Assembly: GCA_018398765.1 (NCBI GenBank)
Contig: JAHBMJ010000779.1
Span: 1 to 40,436 of the forward strand
DNA from: Chromera velia
Lineage: Eukaryota; Sar; Chromeraceae
Length of the DNA stretch: 40,436 nt
Reading direction: 5' to 3'
Shown here: in pieces, positions 34,901 to 40,436 of the stretch
How positions within the stretch are numbered: position 1 is the stretch's first letter
How the letters are laid out: each line of letters begins with the position of its first letter
Made by a program: the position numbers and the translations under genes
The notes under the pieces: generated by a model
The model's input: the letters and a program-made list of their open reading frames with translations, nothing else
What the model was told of the DNA's origin: nothing
Database searches by the model: none

Positions 34901-35084
34901 GGACGGTGCCGCACCTGCGGGGGGGGACGGACCCAGTGCCGCTGAGTTCGCCACAGTCCAGAAAAAGCTGGAGATCAAGGAGAATCAAGTGAAGAAGCAG
35001 ATGGAATTGTTGAAGTCAAAGACCGAGAAGATCACCGAACTCGAGCGGAAGGTCAAAGAACTGGAAGCCGCAGTCCAGGGGTGA
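27872..35084 (+). CDS. SPEF1: SPEF1/CLAMP-like protein: CH domain plus long coiled coil
   Basis: SPEF1 binds and bundles microtubules in the axoneme through an N-terminal calponin-homology domain. My model: 27872-27986, 28076-28136, 28270-28319, 28614-28723, 28958-29045, 29353-29453, 29577-29621, 29758-29817, 30369-31125, 31388-31413, about 32047-32778, 33152-34063 and 34428-35084. Phases join throughout, giving about 1237 residues. The CH domain (about residues 6-112) matches the family: YAWVDGLPLSRPKRNIGKDF, MFAEVVRHFFP, VDIHNY, KRSNWKTL and RVLRRLGLPL. A Pro/Gln-rich linker follows. The segment HIQILQRDRQLMDQFLEEKD resembles the conserved C-terminal coiled coil of SPEF1, which argues that both ends belong to one gene. 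The remaining roughly 520 residues are Lys/Glu-rich coiled coil, an extension that SPEF1 proteins I know do not have. Exons at 29577 and between 31414 and 32046 are the least certain. A separate coiled-coil gene starting near 32 kb is the main alternative. Confidence 0.85.
28905..28957 (+). repeat. GT microsatellite directly before an acceptor
   Basis: A GT run of about 50 bp ends at TGTGCAG, the acceptor of the SPEF1-like exon at 28958. It repeats the arrangement seen at the RCE1 exon 5 acceptor. Confidence 0.85.
33020..33163 (+). repeat. Triplicated 3' splice site in the SPEF1-like gene
   Basis: The block GTTTCTGCGACCC, then AATGCAG|GAGGAAAA, occurs three times with the putative exon start at 33049, 33100 and 33152. 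A-rich spacers of about 16-18 bp separate the copies. Spacing is 51 then 52 bp. Only the third acceptor enters the long coiled-coil frame in phase with the exon ending at 32778. Confidence 0.9.
33614..35072 (+). repeat. Four copies of a 35-40 residue coiled-coil module
   Basis: Within the last two exons a module of the form LEKKLE(I/M)KENQVKKQ, then LKxKTEEIxxLK, starts at about 33614, 34028, 34656 and 34950. The last copy has VQKKLEIKENQ. Linkers are Gly/Ser/Glu-rich, with G runs at about 34523-34535 and 34627-34650. The intron 34064-34427 cuts the second module exactly between KENQ and VKKQ. Confidence 0.9.
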
Positions 35085-37212
35085 TTCATGCATGCATGAT
35101 CACCTCCTCCCTTCCGAAAGAGCGCCAGTCGATCGACAGATCTCGATCCTCCTTCCTTCATTTCTTGCTTCCTTCCTTCCTTCCTTACCCCTCTTCCAAA
35201 ACTCCAGTCTGAATGCTTACAGTCGTACAGATCTTTCAGTCATCCATCTCACTTGTCTTCCCTCAAATGTACATTGAGCATCGCAATCTCAAACATCGCA
35301 GTCTTTCATTCGTGCCTCTGTACGTTTCTTTGTTCTGCTGAATCTAGACATTTTCTTCCCTCTCTTCCTTGGCAGAGTTAAGGCAACACAGCATGCAGAA
35401 ATGGAAGAGACAGACAGACAAAGAGGCAGCCAGACAGGAAGGGGGAGACAACAGTTATGACTCCTGCTCGGTCACACGGTGTGAGGAAAAAAGAAAAGTC
35501 AGAGGCTGCCGTCTTTGATCGGTCTCTCTGGCTACAGAAAGCTGTCCGCTTTGTCTACCTGTCGATCTGTTTGTGGCTGTGCTTCGCTACCTCCACCCTC
35601 TTCTGTTCCTCTCATCCATCCATCGATCCATCCATCCATCCATGCATCCAACCGTCTATCCGTCTGTCTGCCCAATTTGTGCATGGATGGTCTGCAGCTC
35701 TGGAGGTCAACTGGGCATGGAGGGAGGCATCTCTCTCTGTCTGTCCACCTGTCTGCCCGCCTCTCTGTCTGTCTGTTTATCTGTTTGTTTGTTTGTTCGT
35801 TTGTTTGTTTGTTTGTATGAAGAGGTACAAGTTGTAAAAGAAGTGGGCTCCCCGACATCTTCGATCACCAATCCGAAAGATCACGCGCAGAGATCCAATG
35901 AGGGGAAGGGAATTAAGTGAAGGGAAGAGAAGGGCAGGAAAGGAAAGGAAAGGGAAGACCTATGTGCTGGAGGCCATCGAATGTAACTGCATGCTGGACC
36001 CCGGCCGTCGTTGGATGGAATACAGGAGGGGGAAGTATTTGTAAGATGGCAGGAGACCGGGAGGGTGCAGGCCTGAATCTCTTTCCTCTTGACAACTTTG
36101 TGCCAAGTCTCCTTGCTATTCTTTGTTTGTTTGAAGGAAAAGGTGGGGTTTGGGAACTGTGCGCGTTCCCTTGCATGTTTCTTAATTGGTCCTGGAAAGC
36201 CTTTCCTACACATTTTCGGCATAGGAATCAGACAAATATTGACCAGAAAAGATCTACAGGGGAGGGGGTGGAGAGAGGGTATCGGAGTGCGACGGAAAAT
36301 TCAATGTGCATGACCTTTATGAACAAAAAGGAGTCGATCGTGATTGGAGCCTGAGGATTGGACTTATTCGGTCTAACACGCGGAAGAGAGCTTTAGCAAT
36401 CGCCGTAATTGATCTTTGTGCAGACGGAATATACAAAAAAAAGGAATAATAGTAGAAGAAACCAGATCGATGCTTTGAGCAGACCTATAGGAGCAGAGTA
36501 TATCTATGCAACAGATCTCCCATATATTAAAAAATCACATAATCTAATTCATTGGTTTGCTTATTGAAAGCCTTTTTAAAAAGGGTTTCATCTCTGTTCT
36601 AGTCTTTGTTCTTTTGTAAAACACCTCTATATAAGTTATTGACTACAAGTTAATATAATAATAAAAATTTAAATTCATTTTAATAATAATAATAATATTG
36701 AACTCTGTTGAGCGCTAGTTTTTTATTTAATATTTAATTATTGTAATCCAGGTTGTAATGCACAATTATTACTGCATATTTATTTGAATTTTGAACCATA
36801 TTCTTACGGAATTGAACTTACTAGTCTATCCTTACTATATTCCTTATAATCATCTATTCTTTCATTATCACGTTGAGGTGGGAGGTCAACCCTCCAAACA
36901 TAAGTAAGTCACTGTGCAACCCATATCAATCAATCAATCAACCCTAATCCTAAACCTATCAAAACATATATAGCTGTTAAGATTCATCTTAAAAATATAG
37001 TCATGCTCAGTGTAACTCTACGTAACCTAGTACGTAACTCATCGTTACTCATGCAAAAGGCTATATTGAGAGTTTAGTAGTTTAGTTTACGGTAAATTTT
37101 GCGAAATCATACAAGATTTTTCGACGCTGGCATCCAGTTTTCATTGCTGCACCACCTGCTACAAATATTGGGCCATATTATCGGCTGTGATTCTTCGAGG
37201 CTCATAATTCGA
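35085..37212. other. Intergenic region between convergent genes
   Basis: Holds TGCATGCATGA right after the SPEF1-like stop, TTCC units (about 35150-35186), CATC units (about 35615-35650), CTGT and GTTT units (about 35735-35816), then AT-rich DNA from about 36360 to 37110. CAAT units occur near 36928. No coding frame or RNA gene is supported. Confidence 0.6.
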
Positions 37213-38039
37213 TTAAGTTTTCTTTTTGTCTTCAGAGCCTCTTTCCACTGCGTGTGAACCTCCCTTCTCAGACTTCTCCCCCCCCTCCCCTGCAGCTCCG
37301 TCCAATTCCCCTTCAAGCTCCCGCTCCCGAGCGCGCCGCTTTGCCACCTTCCGACGAGGGACTCCGAAGGCAACTCCCGCGAGGACCTGTGCAGCAACGT
37401 ATTTAGGAATAGGTCCAGAGGAGTGAGAGAGGGATTGCGTGCGTCGATACGGACCTGAATGTTCTGACACATGGGTTGATGGGTTGAAGGATCGCAAAGG
37501 CAGAGGGAGAGAGGGAGAGAGGGAGAGGGAAGGCCCCCGACAGAAGAATGAAGACAGTCGGCAGGCTCCTTTGAGAAAGCCTCGTCGTCAGTCGGCAGGA
37601 CTGCCGCAGTCAAGAAAAACAAAGCTCTGGATGCATAGAGCCACTCGGCTTGGAATGAGAACACGAATCCGTCTTTTCGTCTGAGAACATTTTAGCAATT
37701 GAATGTTTTTTTTTTTTCCCTTGAGATTCAATCTCTGGTGTAAGCAATCAAATCAAACAGAAGCCATCTCATACTTTACCGGAAGCTCCTCAAATAGACC
37801 GACCATGAAGAGATAGAGGACGGAAGTGAAGAGAGTAGTGAAGACAAGCGAGATGAGAATCCCGGCATAGTGCTTATTGCGCAGGCCAAAAACTGTCTGC
37901 AGACAGTCACAGCCAGAAACCACAAGCACCCTTTCTCGTTTTGTCTCTCTCTGTCTATCTCACACACATGCACAGACAGGCTTCACGTTTCCTTTTCCCT
38001 GTCTTCACGCAAACAGGAGGCAGACAGACAGTAATGCAG

Positions 38040-38073
<34 letters not shown>

Positions 38074-39967
38074 GTGTACATACCTACACACTCACACTCA
38101 CCCACACCCACACCCACCCACACACACACTTTTTCACTTTACACAGGAACGAGAGAGGGAGAGGGAGAGAAATCTTTTCGTTGGGAACACGAAAGAAGTC
38201 ATAGACGTCGAGGCAAAAAGGGAGAGTCTCCCTAACGATTTTCTTTAGTGTCACAGAAAGAGAGAGGGGAAAGGCTGCAGAGAGGGAGCGGTCCTGATTC
38301 AAATTTGCTCACGTGGTTCGAGACACATTTTTGCCAGGCGAAGACACACCAGAAGGTCAGAGCAGATGAGCACACGATGCAGAGAGGAGACCGTTGAAAG
38401 GTGGCCGGAGAAACACAGACACTCAAGATGTCCTTCAGACATGCCGACATTGTCAGACAGACAGAAGGACCGATGGAAGGACAGACTACACGATAACTGA
38501 CCTCCAGCAGCAGGTGTGATACGCTGACGATATGCTCGGGCAGGTCTGCGAACTGGATACGCACAGAAGAGAAGAAACACAGACAAGGAAGGCAGACAGG
38601 ATGAAAGTCTTCTGCAGGTCTCCTTTTCCAACCTCCTTTCCGATGCCACCCAGGCAGGGGGGGGGGGCGGATACAGGGCTTCCCACCAAATGCAAAAGAC
38701 GTTTCACAGAGACGAGAACAAAAATCAGTGAAGGAGGTACGCTTCCTTTTGTCGTCCATTCGATTCGCCAGTATCGTTTTTGCTCCACTCGACTTTCTTT
38801 TCCCAAGAAACTCCTGTCAATGCATGTTTTTCTGTTGTCTCCCACAGACAGAAAGACACCAAGACAGGCACAGGCAGGCAGGCAGGTCGCAGACACACCT
38901 GTCCATTCCACGTCAGCAATTTGTCCAAGGCTGCTTCGAGAATTTCTGCGTTTTCTGACGCTCTGCTTCCGAGACAAAGAAAAGCAGAAAGAACAGAAAG
39001 GAAAGCAAGGCCATTTTTCATGAACACGCGTTTTTTCAGCAACCCACGGACACACACAAAAACTTCGCTTGGTAGTTGTACATCTCAAAGCACTTCCTGG
39101 CTGCCGTGGCACTCCAAGCAAGCAAGACACCTCCCGACGAGAGCAAAGCAAGAGTGAATAAATGAACATGTCTCAGCAGCCTTCCATGTCTCCCTGTCGG
39201 TAGTAGAGAACAAATCTGCATCGCCCCACTTATCTCATCCTTCATCTCCCGTCACTCCCGCCTTTTCACTCCCAAAGAGCATTCCAAAGACAAGCTTTCC
39301 CTCGTCCCTCTCCTTCCCTCGATTCCCTTGTCCCACTCACTTTCTCTTCTCCTCCGTATCCTTTTGCCTCTTCTCCAGCTGCTGCAAAGCCCACAGTTTC
39401 ATCTCCGCCGTCTCTCGGGCTCCACTGTAGGTCACCCTCTCGTTTGCGCTTGTGCTGCGACAACGCATGGAGGCAATTGAGAGCTCGGGCGGGATTCAAC
39501 AAGCGAAATCAAGGCTGGAAGGAAAAAAACGAACAGAGTCAGAACACGAAAAAATGGGCCGTTGCCGCAGGATGCAAACATCCACTGATGCGATCTGCGT
39601 GGTTGGAGAGAGAAGAGAAATGGGTCGGTAATGAGACTGGGACTGGAACAGCACACAGCGACGAGAAGAGCAGAGTTGTGCGGATGCTTTGCATGGCCGA
39701 AATGCACCTAACCAGTAGAAAGTTGATGTCTATCTTTGCATGCAATCTAGCCAACGCCTTGTCGTGCGTCATGGAAGCAGTCGGGGATATCTGAAGGAAA
39801 GACGACGGCATTTGCATGTGTCTCTTCCCCCTCTGCCTACCGCCTGTCCTGCTGTACGGATTGACTTACTAACAAGATCAGGGTAGGGTATGCAGAGATG
39901 CTGAAGTCATCGCAAGCCGCCTTCTCGCTGGTGCAGTCAATTTCTGCAATTGTCAAGGGCCAGTTTT
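37213..39967 (-). CDS. Thioredoxin-fold membrane protein with KKXX tail (5' end missing)
   Basis: Nine exons fit by phase: 39967-39870, 39790-39708, 39454-39341, 39180-39064, 38965-38899, 38552-38502, 38432-38313, 37896-37780 and 37386-37213, giving about 313 residues. The first has the second half of a thioredoxin fold: IAEIDCTSEKAACDDFSI then SAYPTLIL, with the cis-proline. A YSGARE block and a charged helix (QQLEKRQKDTEEKRK) follow. Hydrophobic stretches FTLALLSSGGVLLAW, PLCIVCSSALTFWCVFAW and a 26-residue one (YAGILISLVF to LFMVGLF) look like membrane segments. The cytosolic-type tail is basic and ends KKKT, which fits the KKXX ER-retrieval signal. A redox CxxC would lie upstream and is not in this window, so a disulfide isomerase role is unproven. 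The exons at 39708-39790 and the 39180 acceptor are the weakest. Confidence 0.6.
38041..38072. repeat. CA microsatellite in an intron of the membrane protein gene
   Basis: About sixteen CA units on the + strand, followed by CACT/CACC variants to about 38130, in the intron 37897-38312. Confidence 0.85.
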
Positions 39968-40247
39968 CTGCATGCATATAGAGGGATGAGGCGAAACAAG
40001 AAAGAGAACAGACACACGCACAGATTCATGACAGGTCCCTCGGACCTTCTTTCAGGCTTTAAGAAAGAAAGCAGACACAGAAGCGGAGCGGGCATGCATG
40101 CAGGCACAGGCACGTGAGGAAGGAAGAGGTAAAACCCTTAATTCCGCTCCTTGCTTTTCTCTCCTCCTATTAGGAATTTCTCTCTCTCCGTATGATTCTC
40201 GTCGATTTTCCTCACCCGCTTTCTTCCCTTTCGCTCTCTCTCTATCC

Positions 40248-40298
<51 letters not shown>

Positions 40299-40436
40299 TG
40301 TGTCTGTGTCTGTCTGTCTGTCTGTCTGTCTGTTTGGTTTCCCTTCCTGCCTCTCCCTCTCCTCCTCCCCCCACCCCCCTTCCTTCATCTATCTATCTAC
40401 CCATCCATCCGCCCATCCGCCCCCCCCCCCCCCCCC
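39968..40436. other. Window edge: intron or upstream sequence with CT/TG/CTGT repeats
   Basis: Presumably an intron or 5' region of the thioredoxin-fold gene, since its first visible exon begins mid-codon. It holds CT (about 40240-40280), TG (about 40281-40303) and CTGT (about 40309-40331) repeats, then C-rich and CATC sequence, and a terminal run of about 17 C. No exon was recognised. Confidence 0.55.

Noticed and set aside
39341-39454. Alternative frame of the exon giving a Gly-rich peptide (GGDETVGFAAAGEE)
   Set aside because: It also fits phase 0, but the other frame has a thioredoxin-like YSGARE block and a charged helix, and it joins the neighbouring exons in frame.

Overview
The window is nuclear DNA from an intron-rich unicellular eukaryote. 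It holds five protein genes with many short exons, introns packed with microsatellites, and intergenic stretches rich in diverged repeats. All three standard stop codons appear in or near the gene models. SPEF1 (an axoneme protein), a kinesin and several TGCATGCA promoter motifs suggest a flagellated alveolate. My best guess is a chromerid alga such as Chromera velia, but this is an inference from gene content and style, not a sequence match.

Layout, left to right. 1-4.8 kb: repeat-rich DNA with a 170-bp direct repeat, a decayed ORF, dispersed repeat ends and an 81-nt A run. 4.9-8.9 kb (+): an eight-exon CAAX prenyl protease 2 (RCE1). 8.9-10.4 kb: convergent intergenic DNA. 10.4-21.0 kb (-): an eighteen-exon kinesin with an N-terminal motor. 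21.0-25.2 kb: AT-rich intergenic DNA with a 345-bp direct repeat pair, a fold-back element and a near-perfect palindrome. 25.2-27.3 kb (-): a two-exon GT10 alpha-1,3-fucosyltransferase whose intron carries about 500 bp of CTGT repeats. 27.3-27.9 kb: a divergent promoter. 27.9-35.1 kb (+): a SPEF1/CLAMP-like gene with a CH domain and a long repeated coiled coil. 35.1-37.2 kb: convergent intergenic DNA. 37.2-40.0 kb (-): the 3' part of a thioredoxin-fold membrane protein with a KKXX tail. The window ends in a C homopolymer.

The gene models were assembled by hand by matching splice sites and reading phase. Nearly all exons join in frame, which is strong internal support. The kinesin and SPEF1 are both microtubule proteins. 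The fucosyltransferase, the protease and the thioredoxin-like protein all act in the secretory membrane system. I see no operon-like logic linking the genes.

The most unusual signal is local duplication of 3' splice sites in three different genes. In RCE1 a 21-nt segment holding the acceptor is repeated on both sides of a small near-palindromic insert. In the kinesin a 36-nt acceptor segment is repeated around another insert with inverted arms. In the SPEF1-like gene an acceptor is present three times with A-rich spacers. This resembles small hairpin or introner-like insertions with target-site duplication, or slippage at TGCAG acceptors.
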